Assembly: GCF_030272615.1 (NCBI RefSeq) | Contig: NC_081412.1 | Location: 143,818,247 to 143,882,246 of the forward strand | Direction of reading: 5' to 3' | DNA from: Cryptomeria japonica | Taxonomy: Eukaryota > Streptophyta > Pinopsida > Cupressales > Cupressaceae | DNA length: 64,000 nt | Part shown: positions 10,712 through 22,934 of the stretch, piece after piece | Layout: the number at the start of each line of letters is the position of its first letter | How positions within the stretch are numbered: position 1 is the stretch's first letter | Position numbers and translations under genes: made by a program | The notes under the pieces: generated by a model | Seen by the model: the letters and a program-made list of their open reading frames with translations, nothing else | What the model was told of the DNA's origin: nothing | The model's database searches: none

Positions 10712-11923
10712 TTAAGAAGTGGAGACATTATTTGTTGCCTAAAGAGTTTGTGTTGTATACCAATCATCAAGCTTTGCAATATTTGAATGGTCAGAGTAAG
10801 TTGAATCAAATACATATGAGATGGGTGGAGTTCTTATAGAGTTATACCTTTGTGTTGAAGCATAGAATTGGAAAGTCAAATAGAGTTGTTGATGTTTTGA
10901 GTAGAAGGAGAAATTTGCTGACAAAGATGAGAGTGAAAGTATCGGGTTTTGAGGAATTGAAGAACTTGTATGAGGATGACCCAAATTTTGTAGAACCTTG
11001 GAAGGCTTGTAAGGAACTAGTTATGATGGATGGAAGTAAGTGGTTGGACTATTTCATTCAAGATGAGATGTTTTTTAGAGGATTTCAGTTGTGTATACCT
11101 AGGAGTTCTATGAGGGAGAGTCTAATAAAGGAGAAGCATAGTGGAGGATTAGTTAGACACTTTGGTGTTGATAAGATAGTGACATTTATTAGTGAGAATT
11201 ACTTTTGGCCTTAGATTCATAAGGATGTAATGAAATTTGTGCAGAGCTATAGGATTTGTCAATTTACAAAAGGTAGTAGTTAGAATGTTGGATTGTATAA
11301 GCCTCTGACAGTTCTGAAGAGACCTTGGGAGGACATAAGCATGGATTTAATACTCAGACTACCTAAGACATAGAGAGGAAATGATTCTATATTTTTGGTG
11401 GTGGATAGATTATCAAAGATGACACATTTCATACCTTTTAAGAAGACAACAAATGTAATGCATATAGCTAACCTATTTTTCAAGGAACTGGTGAGATTAC
11501 ATGGATTACCTAAAAGCATAGTTTCAGATAGAGATAATAAGTTTGTTGGATATTTTTGGAGGACAGTTTGGAAGAAGATGAAGATAGATTCGAAGTTCAT
11601 TTCTACTTTTCACCCATAGAGTGATGGATAGATAGAGGTAGCGAATATGAGTTTGGGAAATTTGTTGAGATGTTTAGTTGGAGAAAAAACCAGAAATTCG
11701 GACTTGATCCTTGCACAAGCAGAGTTTTCCTACAATAATTTAGTGATCAGGAGTACCAGAAGAACACGTTTTCATATTGTTACTAGAGCACACCCTAGAG
11801 GCATATCAGAATTGAGAGACATTAGTAATGATGATAAAAAAAAGTGTAGAAGCTAAAGTATTTGCAAAGCATATGAAGATAGTGAATACTTAGATCAAAC
11901 AACACTTGGAGGACATGAACTAA
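10712..11923 (+). pseudogene. Gypsy RNase H C-terminus and integrase fragment
   Basis: The RNase H end reads [19 protein letters not shown], then KHRIGKSNRVVDVLSRR. The integrase zinc-binding region follows; its second Cys pair is damaged (SYRICQ, where CRxCQ is usual). The integrase core keeps all three acidic residues: D in DISMDL, D in SIVSDRDNKF and E in GQIEVAN just after two nonsense codons. Stops are at FL*SYTF, FWP*IHK, GSS*NVG, KT*RGND and HP*SDG*IEV, all at positions where Gln is usual and coded TAG. Integrase would join element cDNA to the chromosome; this copy is inactive. The reading breaks off at 11923, where Copia-1 is inserted, and resumes after 19283. Confidence 0.85.
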
Positions 11924-13341
11924 TGGTATGATGAAAGAATAAGTATCTGGTAGAATAATGAGAGGGGGGAGGGTGAATCAGTATATTGAAAAACTGATAC
12001 AAAGTTCCCAAACTCAAACTCAGTCAAACAAAGTAAACATATCTCAGTCAAGATCAATATTCATAAGAATACTTGACATCAACCGGTTTAACTGTTATGA
12101 CAAATTTAACAATAAACAACTTCAATCTTTAAACATCAACAATTCTTAATCATAACTCAACATATTCATCTCTCAATGCTTCTACTTAACATGCCTTATC
12201 ATAAATTAACCACATCAACAAATAGATCACAACCACAAAAGCATTAACCACTTGACACAAATGTTTATATGTGGAAAACCCAAATAGGTAAAAACCATGG
12301 TGAGATGAGACTCACAAGGATAGTTATCTGAACTCTTCTGAAGTTGACCTTGTTAGGATCCAAACTTGTTAAAGCTTTACAATAAGTCTTGTTAAGAACT
12401 AATTCTGGTTAGGAATCACCCGATTAAGGGATTTACAAATATGCCTTGATAAAAAGCACAATACCCTGTTAGGAGTAACCTCCCTGGAGGATTTAAGAAT
12501 CCAAGCTAATGGAACACCTTGTTAGAGGATTTAATGAGTAACCAAGCTTGTTAGAGCTTACCCAGTTAAGCGATTTAACTTCTACTGTAATTGTTAGAAA
12601 ATAATAGGTTTTCTCAATCTGTCTGAGTAGCACTACATTTGCTTGATCAGATCCTTCTAAGCTTCAATCTGCCTTCACTCAAAGTGCAGATCCATTCGCT
12701 GGTTAGGCAACTACACACTCAATAGGTTTTCATCAATCTTGCCAACAACTTTTTCAAACAACTTCATCAACCTTAAATAGAAATCAATTAGGTCGGTAAC
12801 ATAATGAAAACCTCATTCTCATCATTGAGATTACAAACAAGTTAGTAAAATCTTGACCGTTAGAAATAATGATAATCTCTTCACATTCTTCAAGAAAATT
12901 CCAACTGCTCTATGATCACCACTTCATTGTACTTTGTAACATCACGTGTTGTGCATTAGATGCAATCCACTTTTCTCCTTCCCTAGACAAAAAACAAACA
13001 CGCTAAAATAATTTGAAGATATCCTCATTCAAGGATCACACGTGTCTCCATCATTACCGCTTATTAGATAATAAACCATCAAGCTTGATCGATTAGGGTT
13101 TAATAGCTGATAGGGTTTACCAATTGTATTACATAGAAAAGTTTAACCCTTTACACCGATTCACCGGTTCAACTTGCAAACTTTACATACTGGTTTACAA
13201 CATCTTCTACAAAGCTCTTCTTACCAGTTATTGGCCAATATCAAAAACAACAATAGCAACAATAACATGAATACCATTACCAATTCAATTGACATCAATG
13301 ACAACATATCATTAATGCAATCTTTAAGCAAAATACCAACA
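11924..13341 (-). repeat. Copia-1 3' LTR
   Basis: It matches the right LTR over its full length, with scattered substitutions. In sense orientation it starts TGTTGGTATT directly after the PPT. It holds the shared GAGGGGGG...TGAATC motif at 11961-11980. Confidence 0.9.
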
Positions 13342-13354
13342 AACTCCCCCTTTG
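13342..13354 (-). promoter_or_regulatory. Copia-1 polypurine tract
   Basis: On the minus strand CAAAGGGGGAGTT sits immediately before the 3' LTR start, as expected for the plus-strand DNA primer. Confidence 0.85.
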
Positions 13355-13691
13355 GCATTGATGGAAATACAAATATCAATGCCTCTGATTGTTGTTGAGA
13401 TTGGTGACTAGGAATCCTGGTTTACATTACCAAGTATTCACCTTTCTCTATTTGTCTTCATTCTACCGCTGGTTCACCTAATTGGACACATAATTATTTT
13501 CCTTAATCACATAATTCTTCTCCCCCTTTGACAACAATGCCAAAGTGAAAGTAAAACATGTAATTCTGATCTCACTGTGCAACAACATCATTTTGTAACT
13601 TGATGCTCACCCTGTGGAATACATCCACTTCTTCATCAATCCATGTAAAATTCTTGAAGTGGTTCAGGGACTGATGTAATCAGCATCATGC
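13355..13691 (-). other. Copia-1 3' untranslated region
   Basis: No gene. It contains further PPT-like pyrimidine runs on the plus strand, such as CTCCCCCTTTGAC, a style repeated in Copia-2 and Copia-4. Confidence 0.7.
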
Positions 13692-15231
13692 TTAACTAAC
13701 TTCATGAAGAGGAACAAACCTCAATTGACTTCTAAGATACTTGAAAGTGGTCTTAGGCAAAGGTTTGGTAAAGATATCTGCAAGTTGCTCCTTGGAAGGA
13801 AACATGCTCCAAGATAACATCTTTACTTTGAACTTTTTCCCTCAAGAAGTGATATTTCAATTCAATGTGCTTAGTCGTACCATGCAAAACATGATTTTTA
13901 GAAATGTTTATTGCACTTGTATTATCACACAAAATCTTTATTGGTTCTGAGATTTCCATCTTCAAACCTTCCAAAATGTGCCTCATCCACATAGCTTGTG
14001 TGCAATTCATATAAGTTGCTACATACTCAGCTTCAGCAGTAGATTGTGAGGTGCAATTCTACTTTTTACTACTCCATGAGACTAGCCTTCCTCCTAGAAA
14101 GAATGCTCCACCAGTAGTACTCTTTCGATCATCAATATTTCCTACCCAATTAGCATCTGTGTATGCTTTCAAATCAAAATTTTCACCATATGGATACCAT
14201 AACCCATAGTCAACAGTACCTTTTAGATATCTAAAAATTCTCTTGGTTGCCATCAGATGTGCCTCCTTTGGATTCTTCTAAAATCTAGCAACAATATCAA
14301 CTGCATGGGCAATATCCGGTTGACTATGAACAACATAGTGTAATTTGCCAATCATTGACCTACATTCCTTTTCATCTACAGACTTAGATGCATCTTCCTT
14401 GGAAAATTTACAACCTATAACCATTGGGGTTCCAACTAGTTTACAGTCACTCATGCCGAAAGTCTTCAAAACCTCTTTCACAAAGTTGGACTGAGTAGTG
14501 AAAATACCATTCTTCATCTATTGTATCTGTAAGCCTATTTCCCCTACTAATGACATCTCAAATTCATTCTTCATTTCATCTGCAAAACAATAACTCATGT
14601 CATCATTACCTCCAAATATAATGTCATCTACAAACACTTCATTGACCAGTATTTCATCTCCTTCAGACTTGAGATAAATGTTGTTGTCATCACTGGTTCT
14701 AGCAAATATTATCTTCATCAAATGAGTATGAATTCATTCATAGCATGCTCTAGGTGCCTGCTTTAATCCATACAAGGCTTTATGCAATTTGCATACCATC
14801 TCTTCCTTATCTGTCAATGCATAACCATCAGGGTGCTCTATATAAACCTCTTCTTCCAGTATCCCATTCAAGAATGCAGACTTAACATCCATCTAGTATA
14901 CCTTTAACTTCTTATGAGCTGCAAATGCAAGCAATGTTCTGGCACCTTCCAGTCTTGCTACTGGTGCAATTATTTCTCCATAATCATCTCCTTCTTCTTG
15001 TGCATAACCTTTGCATACTAATCTTTCCTTATTGCTAACTACAACACCATCTTCATTTAATTTGTTTCTAAACACCCATTTAGTACCTATAAAATTCTTG
15101 TTTACCAGTCGAGGTACCAAGGTCCAAGTGTTGTTCTTCTCAATTTGATCCAACTCCTCCTCCATAGCTTTCACCCAATGATCATCACCAAATGTCTCCT
15201 TAGCATTTCTAGGTTCAAAGGTGGAGATCAT
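13692..15231 (-). pseudogene. Copia-1 reverse transcriptase and RNase H
   Basis: RT begins with [18 protein letters not shown] and [14 protein letters not shown]. It carries the catalytic motif as FVDDIIFGG (usual YVDD; Phe in first place) near 14625. RNase H follows with LKAYTDANWVGN, RKSTTGG and AEAEYVA. The end (ADIFTKPLPK) is reached only after a frameshift near 13780, giving a stop at 13692. Nonsense codons fall at places usually Gln, for instance VY*MDVKS, LQIQ*MKN, RF*KNPK and SKK*NCTS. Together the domains would copy element RNA into DNA in the particle; this copy cannot. Confidence 0.9.
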
Positions 15232-15291
15232 GCAAGAGTTCTCTCTTATTCTCCTTCTGGTTAGTACACCTGCATCCTTATCCCCAATTAT

Positions 15292-16806
15292 CTATTCAGG
15301 ACTGTGATTCAATCTCACATACCTAGGAATAACATGATCATTCTCTTCAGGTTCAGCTTTTTCATTATCATCTTCTTCTGAATTTACTTGTTTCGGTTGA
15401 ACAAGTACATCAGGATTTGCTTTACCGGTTTTTGATTTAACAGTTTCAGGTTCCAAAAGAAAAATGCAAGGATCTTCATCCTTCTTCTCAGAACTGGTTC
15501 CTTCTAAAATTCCAGGACATTCATCTACACGAACATCAGCATTCTCAAAAACCATTTGTGTCCGATTGTTGAAGCATTTATAGGCCTTACTCTTGGTGGA
15601 ATAGCCAAGAAATATTCCTTCATCACTCTTAGCTTCAAACTTTCTTATGTAATCACCTCTTTTAATAAAACATTTGCTTCCAAATATCTTAAAATAGGGA
15701 ACATCAGGTGATCTCTCATACTAGTACTCATATGGGGTGTTGTCCTTACCTCTTTTCACCAAAACTCGGTTCATTGTGTACATAGTTGTACTTACAACTT
15801 CTTTTCAAAATGTTTTTGATACACCTCCTTGTATCAACATAGTTCTAGCAGCTTCAACCACTGACCCATTGTTTCTCTCTACTATACCATTTTGTTGTGG
15901 TGTCCTTGGTGTAGAAAGCTACCGCTTGATACCATTATCATCACAATATTTAGTGAACTCTGTAGAAGTGAATTCACCACCTTGATGTGTTCTTAGACAT
16001 TTTATCTTTTTGCCACTCTTTCTCAACTAAGGTTCTGAATGCCTTGAACTTACCAAAAGCTTCAAGAATGTGACCCACATCATCCTTGAACAATCATCAA
16101 TGAAGATCATGAAGTTTCTATCACCTTGAATGCTTCTTGTTCTTATTGGTCCACATAGGTTTGTATGAACCAAATCTAACAAGTGCTCTGCTAAGAAGGA
16201 CTTGCTCTTAAAAGTTGAAGAAGTCATCTTTCCTAGTTGACATTCTTTACAAAGATCATTAACTAGTTTTCTAGCTGAGGCAGACCTCTTACTATCTTAA
16301 ACTTGCTTACTTTTAACAATATTATCAAAATTTATATGACAAAATCTCTTGTTCCATAGCCAGCTATCATCTATTTTTGCAATCAAATACTTTCTAACTT
16401 TAGGATTGAGATGAAATAGATTACCTCTGGTTTGTTTCTCAGTTGCAATCAATTCACCTTTGTTATCAAATATTTTCCATATTCCATTTCTAAACTCCAA
16501 TGGGTATCCTCTGTCATTAAGTTGTGCCACACTTAAAAGATTGTGCTTTAGGCCTTGAACCCAATAGACATCGTCAACACTGCTCTTCCCATTAAGAGAA
16601 ATAACTCCCTTACCTTTAACCATATAGGGTGAGTCATTGCCAAATCTGACAACACCGCTATCAAATTCCTCCAGGGAAAGAAATTTGCTCCGATCACTGG
16701 TCATGTGATGTGAACAACCACTATTAATGATCCAATCATTAGAGTTATCCATTCTGGATACTAGTGCCTTCTGATCTAATATTTCTTCCTTAATAACTAC
16801 AAGCAC
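15292..16806 (-). pseudogene. Copia-1 protease, GAG-pre-integrase and integrase
   Basis: The protease site reads DWIINSGCSHHM, where the family has DSG; the catalytic Asp has become Asn. The GAG-pre-integrase segment (KRFCHINFDNIV) and the zinc ligands KECQLGKM follow. The integrase core has LDLVHTNLCGP, again Asp to Asn at the first catalytic position. Around 15900-16000 a second core block is readable but broken. The C-terminal part FVENADVRVDE... is an acidic linker to RT. Both Asp-to-Asn changes are G-to-A transitions on the coding strand. The enzyme pair would be inactive even without the nonsense codons. Confidence 0.85.
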
Positions 16807-16935
16807 AATATCTTCACTAGCATCATCATCAGATTCTTCATTAGTAATACCACTTTCAATAGCTACAAGACAATCTTTCTTTCCTTTACCCTTGTATTTC
16901 TTAAATTTGTCTCTCTTGTATTCAGTTTCACCATT

Positions 16936-17774
16936 ACGACAATTTTCTTCTATATGACCAATCTTGTTACATGCAAAGCATTTTAAAGGTAGCTTACCTC
17001 TAGATTTAGCAGTGCCTCTAGGCAGTCATTTTGCCAACAATGCTTCAAGTTCCACTAATTTGTCTTCATCTTCAACATCTCTGCTGGATCTAGATTCATA
17101 GTTATGGTTGGTATCTCTACTTCTTCTCACAGATGGGTTAGAGACAGAAGCTCTAAATGCAGATTCTGATTTCTCTACACTACCATCATATCCATTTAGT
17201 TCAAAAGTAGTAAGTTTGCCAATAATAGAGTCAAGAGTTACCTTTGTCTTGTCAATGGATTTCAACTCCTGAATAGCTACAACTCGGATAGCATAGATCA
17301 GTAGCAAAGTTCTCAGTACCTTATTGATTACTGTGGCATCTTCCAATTTCCCTCCTGCACTCTTTACCTCACCAACTATCTCTTTAATCCTTTGACCGTA
17401 CTCCTAGATATTCTCACCTTCAGACATTCTCATGTCGTCAAACTTTCCTCTTAAACTCTCCTCTTTGGCAATCTTAACATGTTCATCACCGCTATAAATC
17501 TCTTCTAATTTCTTCCATACTTCATATGCAGTTTCAAGACCATGAACATCTACATATTCAGCATCAGACAAGGAACTGATAATAGCTTGTAATGCCGGTG
17601 ATTTTCTTTTTGTTCTTTCTTCTGATCATCAATCAGGGGTCCAATAGGTGTAGTATACTTATTTTCTATATGATCCCAATACTGACTACCAAGACTCTTA
17701 ATGTAAATATTTATTTTGTCACTCCATATTCTATAGTTATCTTTGCTAAACTTTGGACCTTCTTTCTTCATCAT
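16936..17774 (-). pseudogene. Copia-1 gag with zinc knuckle
   Basis: The frame opens at an ATG at 17774 (MMKKEGPKFSKDNYRIWSDK), the usual style of plant Copia gag just downstream of the PBS. A central gag segment lies at 17026-17346, and the CCHC knuckle CFACNKIGHIEENC near 16936-16980. Frameshifts occur near 17560 and a stop at about 17026. Gag would form the particle shell and bind element RNA; the lysine-rich tail KKYKGKGKKD after the knuckle is typical. The order gag, protease, integrase, RT confirms the Copia class. Confidence 0.85.
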
Positions 17775-17831
17775 GATCTACAAGATCTTTTCCTCAAGCT
17801 TTTAGGCTTTTAGATTAAGAGGACCTGAGAT

Positions 17832-17843
17832 GCTCTGATACCA
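17832..17843 (-). promoter_or_regulatory. Copia-1 primer binding site
   Basis: Minus-strand TGGTATCAGAGC is the usual plant Copia PBS complementary to initiator methionine tRNA, five bases inside the 5' LTR. Confidence 0.9.
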
Positions 17844-17848
17844 ATTAA

Positions 17849-19265
17849 TGGTATGAGGAAAGAATAAGTATCCGGTAGAATATTGAGAGGGGGGTGAATC
17901 AATATATTGAAAAACTGATACAAAGTTCCCAAACTCAAACTCAGTCAAACAAAGTAAACATATCTCAGTCAAGATCAATATTTATAAGAATACTTGACAT
18001 CAACCAATTTAATTATTATGACAACTTTAACAGTAAACAACTTCAATCTTGTAAACATCAACAATGCTTAATCATAACTCACATATTTATCTCTTAATGC
18101 TTCTACTTAACATGCCTTATCAGAAATTAACCACATCAACAAATAAGATCACAACCACAAAAGCATTCACCACTTGACACAAATGTTTATAAGTGGAAAA
18201 CCCAAATAGGTAAAAACCACGGTGAGATGAGACTCACAAGGATAGCTATCTGAACTCTTCTGAAGTTTGCCTTATTAGGAGCCAAGCCTGTTAAAGCTTT
18301 ACAATATGTCCTGTTAAGAATTGATTTCGGTTAGGAATCACCTAGTTAAGGGATTTACAAATATGCCTTGATAAAAAGCACAATACCCTGTTAGGAGTAA
18401 CCTTGCTAGAGGATTTAATAATCCAAGCTAATAGACCACCTTGTGAGAGGATTTAATGAGTAACCAAGCTTGTTAGAGCTTACCCGGTTAAGGGATTTAA
18501 CTTCTGTTGTAGTTGTTAGAAAACAATAGGTTTTCTTGATCTATCTGAGTAGCACTACATTTGCTTGATCGGATCCTTCTAAGCTTCAATCTGCCTTCAC
18601 TCAAAGTGTAAATCCATTCACTAGTTAGGCAACTACACACTCAATACGTTTTCATCAATCTTGCCAACAACTTTTTCAAACAACTTCATCGACCTTAAAT
18701 AGAAATCAATTAGGTCGGTAACATAGAAAAAACCTAATTCTCATCATCAAGATTACAAACAAGTCAGTACAATATTGACCGTTAGAAATCATGACAATCT
18801 CTTCACATTCTTCAAGACAATTCCAACTTCTCTATGATCACCGCTTCATCGAACTTTGTAACTCATCACGCGATGTGCATTAGATGCAATCCACTTTTCT
18901 CCTTCCCTTGATAAAAATCAAATGCGCTAAAACAATTTGAACATATCCTCATTCAATGATCACAAGTGTCTCCATCATTACCACTTATCAAATAATAAAC
19001 CATCAAACTTGATCAATTAGGGTTTAACAACTAATAGGGTTTACCGACTACATTACATAAAAAAGTTTAACCCTTTACACCGGTTCACCTGTTCAACTCA
19101 CATACTTTACATACTGGTTTACAACATCTTCCACAAAGCTCTTCTTACTGGTTACTAGCCAATATCAAAAACAACAATATCAGCAATAACATGAATACCA
19201 TTACCGGTTCAATTGACATCAATGACAACATATCATTAATGCAATCTTTATGCAAAATACCAACA
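17849..19265 (-). repeat. Copia-1 5' LTR
   Basis: 1417 bp, TG...CA ends, matching 11924-13341. It carries the element promoter, though I did not find a convincing TATA box. Confidence 0.9.
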
Positions 19266-19282
19266 AACTCAAAATACCAACA
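19266..19282. repeat. 17-bp extra copy of the LTR end at the Copia-1 right border
   Basis: AACTCAAAATACCAACA repeats the final CAAAATACCAACA of the LTR. The Gypsy frame resumes directly after it. It may be a slippage product that also hides the target duplication. Confidence 0.6.
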
Positions 19283-19759
19283 TAAACAACAAATATAAGA
19301 AGAAAGCATATGAGAAGAGGAGACAACGAATTTAAAGTTGGCTATGAAGTAATAGTATATCTAAGAAAGGATAGATTCCCAGTTGGAAACTATAATAAGT
19401 TGTAGATGAGGAAGTTTGGACCTTATAAGATCTTAAGGAAATTCAGTTTCGGAAATGCATTTGAAGTGGAGTTACCTAATACTTTGGGTATTTCACCTAT
19501 TTTCAACATTGAAAACCTACATTAATACCATGAGGTAGAATTCAGTGAGGATAGTGGAGAAGACTTGGAGGAGCAGATACCCTGGAGGGAACCAAATCAA
19601 ATTGAAGACATTTTAGACAGTATGATTGGGCATAGCACCGAGAGCAACCAATACAGAGAGTATCTTGTGAAGTGGAAGGGCATACCAGTTGAAGATTCAT
19701 CGTGGATTTCTTAGGCAGAGGTAAACCGTCTTGGTTTTCCTCTAAACCTTGCAAAGTGA
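19283..19759 (+). pseudogene. Gypsy integrase C-terminus with chromodomain
   Basis: This continues the Gypsy frame cut at 11923. Basic residues lead into VGYEVIVYLRKDRFP, RKFGPYKILRKF and ISPIFNIENLH, the usual integrase C-terminal GPY/F-type region. A chromodomain then reads QIEDILDS...YLVKWKGIPVEDSSW, with the aromatic and WKG residues of the family. It ends with TGA at 19757-19759. In chromoviruses this domain directs integration toward modified chromatin. Nonsense codons at KL*MRK, LH*YHE and SWIS*AEV and a frameshift near 19330 make it non-functional. Confidence 0.88.
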
Positions 19760-22725
19760 GGGACTCACTTTTTTTCAACAATCCCAGATGTCTAATTCAA
19801 GAGAATCCCTAGTTCTTGGCAATCTTGCATGAACAAAAAATATTTTCTTTTCAGTTTGTTTCCTGTTTTGCAATTTCAACATTTTTGTCTATGTTTCTTT
19901 GCATTTTCTCATTGGATCTTGCAGAAATATATTTTGTTTGTGGATGTGTTCATCTACCTTATCCTAATTCTGTAATGCCCTACCAAGAAAACCTAAAGGA
20001 TAAAACTAAAAACACTCAAAAAGAGTGCAAAACATTTTTTTTAAATATTACTAAACTAAAAGATGCATTAAGATAAACATCGCATTAAAATTTGCACAAG
20101 CAAAAGTCTCAACTTAAACTCTTGAAGGGTTCCCCAGCGAAAATTAATCAATTAAACTAATTAAGGAAAGATAGATTGATCTAAGTCAAGATAGAATGGT
20201 TACAAAATGAACATAGCATTTAACATATTATTTAGGAGATTACAATAAGCATGTTTGAATACATACAACTGTATATATTTACAACACATTTCGAAAGCTA
20301 CATTAATCAAAGTTCATAATATTGCATTTAATCCATAATTCCATTCATACAAATAAAAGATCTATCACCTAGGTTACATCATAATTACATTGCTTTTAAA
20401 ACACCGTCTTATAAGAGTACATAATGATTACATAAAAATTACATCTTTCCATGAAGGCATGCATAAACAAATGATACATCTGACCACATAAGGTCCAAGA
20501 AATACAAAAAAGCTCCAAGAAGAACAAAAAGGATCCAACAGGTACATGAGAGGATCAAGTCCATGAGAACAAATGGAACACCTGCGAAGCCAACCCTCGC
20601 AAGAATGGAATGAACACCCGATGGAAAGTCGCACTACCACCCAACCATGTGGCCCATAAAGGAACCAACCCACCATTCTAGAAGATAGTAATAAGAGCCT
20701 CTAGAAAACCACATAGAATTATCACATGGTCTAAACATTACATAGGGTCACTAAATCAAATATACACACACAAGTATGACTTCACAAAAATACTCCAGGT
20801 GACATCAACAAGACTACACATACAATAAACATAAGGGAAGAATGTCATTGCATAGCTTGGATCTGGCAGACCTCCATAGGCTCCGACCCCCATCCTGGAT
20901 TATCTTGGTAGCCTCTCCCGAACCCCCGACCCCATCCAAGTCTTATGCAGACCCAAATAACCTTTCATGAGGACAAGGTGGTTGGTTTTTCCATTCCAAG
21001 CCTTCCCACTACATCCTAATTTTGTACAAGAACTCAACCATGAGCGAGGTGCAATTAATCTTAATTAGTATTTAAGATACCCAAACCCCCTATTGGAACC
21101 CTAAAATTTGAAGATTTTAGAGTTATATATTCATGCCAAAATGCGGATTTCTCGATGCAATTGTATGCACTACCTATGATCAGCTCCTGAAAACCTATGA
21201 ACAAGTCAAGAGGTCAATTTACAGGTATGTATATGTATTCAAAAGTTGAATTTTCAGGTACGCCCATTTGAACCATAATTTCTTTCCATCTAAACATTAT
21301 TATGTCAAACTAATTATTCTTTTGCATTTTGTGTATATCCAAGTACCTTTGTTTTAAATTTCGGATTCAAACGATGTCATTTGTTATGTTTTATAAAGCT
21401 AACTTAAATGCTCTTTTCTTGAATTTAAAGTATACATTATTAGAATTTTTATCAAAATGAGTGCATTTGGATATTAATAATTCTCTTTTGTGGGAACATT
21501 AGATTGATTGGATCATGCCTATGAATTGTCTATATCATTATATGATGGCATGTAGAATCTTAAAGCCTCATGATTTTGTTTGATATTTTTACGAAATCCA
21601 TTTTATTTACAATTTATTTTAATTTTCCTAAAAATTATAATATTGATTTGAAGTGTTTAGCTTTGGATATTATATTTTTGCTTCAATTAATATTATAATG
21701 TTATTTATTTAAATTATTTATGTTGCAAGGTAACAAAGGTTTATATGAAATTTTTAACTAACATGAATTATAGTCTTGTTACCTGCATGGAAAATAAATA
21801 ATGAGTTTATCTCAAAAAGAATTAAAATTAGCTCATAAAGATTAATTGAAGATAATAAATAACAGCAGCAAAAAATGCATTCACGTTTTTGCAGTTCGGG
21901 CCATCTTTTGGAGCTGGATATGAGTGATTAGTGATGTTTTTAGTCTTGAAATGATTGACCTGACCATATATCTCAACTTGGAGGGCCTTTTTATGATATT
22001 TTTATTGTTTTCAAAGTGCCAGTGAGCCCATAAATAACCCAAATTTGAAAGTGACGGCCTGAACAGGTGGAAATTCCAGCAATACCCCGATGGAGGCATT
22101 TGCATTTTAGATCTTTTTCATCGGGAGATCAGTGCAACAAAAAGAATGCTTCCCTGATCACATATGTTACTCTGATAACAATCCACTATGAAGATATTGA
22201 ATTTTATTTTTATTTTTGCCATTGGGGATAGGAGAAAATTATATCTATTGGGTACATATTAAGGAAGTATTTTCTACCCAAAGGTTTTAAAAATAATATT
22301 TTACTTTGATCTTTTATCATTCATGAAATTACTTTGCAAAAAGTCAATTATTATATTTTCCTATTTTGGGGGCAATATTTATAAATTTTATTTATAATGT
22401 ATTGTAAAAGAAATGTTTTTTATCAAAAGGGAAATATATTTACATAGGTTTTTCCTACCTTAAGTTTTGACGCATGGTGAAATGATGACTTAAATGAACT
22501 TTACTAAATTATGATTGTCATCTTTCATTATTTTTATATGAATAATTTTTACTCTAAATATATGAATTGAATACATATTAGGGTGAGTTTTATTTATACA
22601 ATATGATTGATGTATTTTGAGACCAAAAGTGAGTTTCTCATCAGGTATCGACATAACTTAAAATGTACTTCCCTGACAATGCATAGCTACCCCGATGAGC
22701 TTGAGGTAATATTGTTTTAATTTTT

Positions 22726-22743
22726 GCAAAAGGGGGTAAGTTT
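22726..22743. repeat. LINE target-site duplication, left copy
   Basis: GCAAAAGGGGGTAAGTTT, identical over 18 bp to 26241-26258. It follows the LINE 3' end. Confidence 0.97.
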
Positions 22744-22934
22744 TTTATTATGGTAAAAGAAGGTTTTGAAGGGACCCCAAAACCCTTTACAAAATATCCT
22801 TAAGAAATTAGAGCATTAAGAAACAAGAAGGAACAAACAGCTAAAAAACTAGCATAGATACTAGCAAAATCCAACAAAAAAACCCCACAGAACTAGCAAC
22901 GTCCAGCCAAAACAGACAAAAAATAGAAAAGGAA
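22744..22934 (-). other. LINE 3' UTR
   Basis: No coding sequence. The minus strand is T-rich with TTTTGTCTGTTTTGGC and ends in an AATAAAA-like tail at the left target duplication. Confidence 0.7.

Larger units (their letters stand above)
11924..19265 (-). mobile_element. Copia-1, full-length minus-strand LTR retrotransposon
   Basis: Two LTRs of 1418 and 1417 bp bound an internal region with PBS, gag, protease, integrase, RT, RNase H and PPT in Ty1/copia order on the minus strand. It interrupts the Gypsy integrase-to-chromodomain reading. The ends are TGGTATGA and ATACCAACA on the plus strand. A target duplication is not clear: ACTAA lies left and AACTC right, and a 17-bp extra sequence sits at the right border. 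Confidence 0.9.

Noticed and set aside
11924-19265. Clear 5-bp target duplication for Copia-1
   Set aside because: ACTAA on the left and AACTC or TAAAC on the right do not match.
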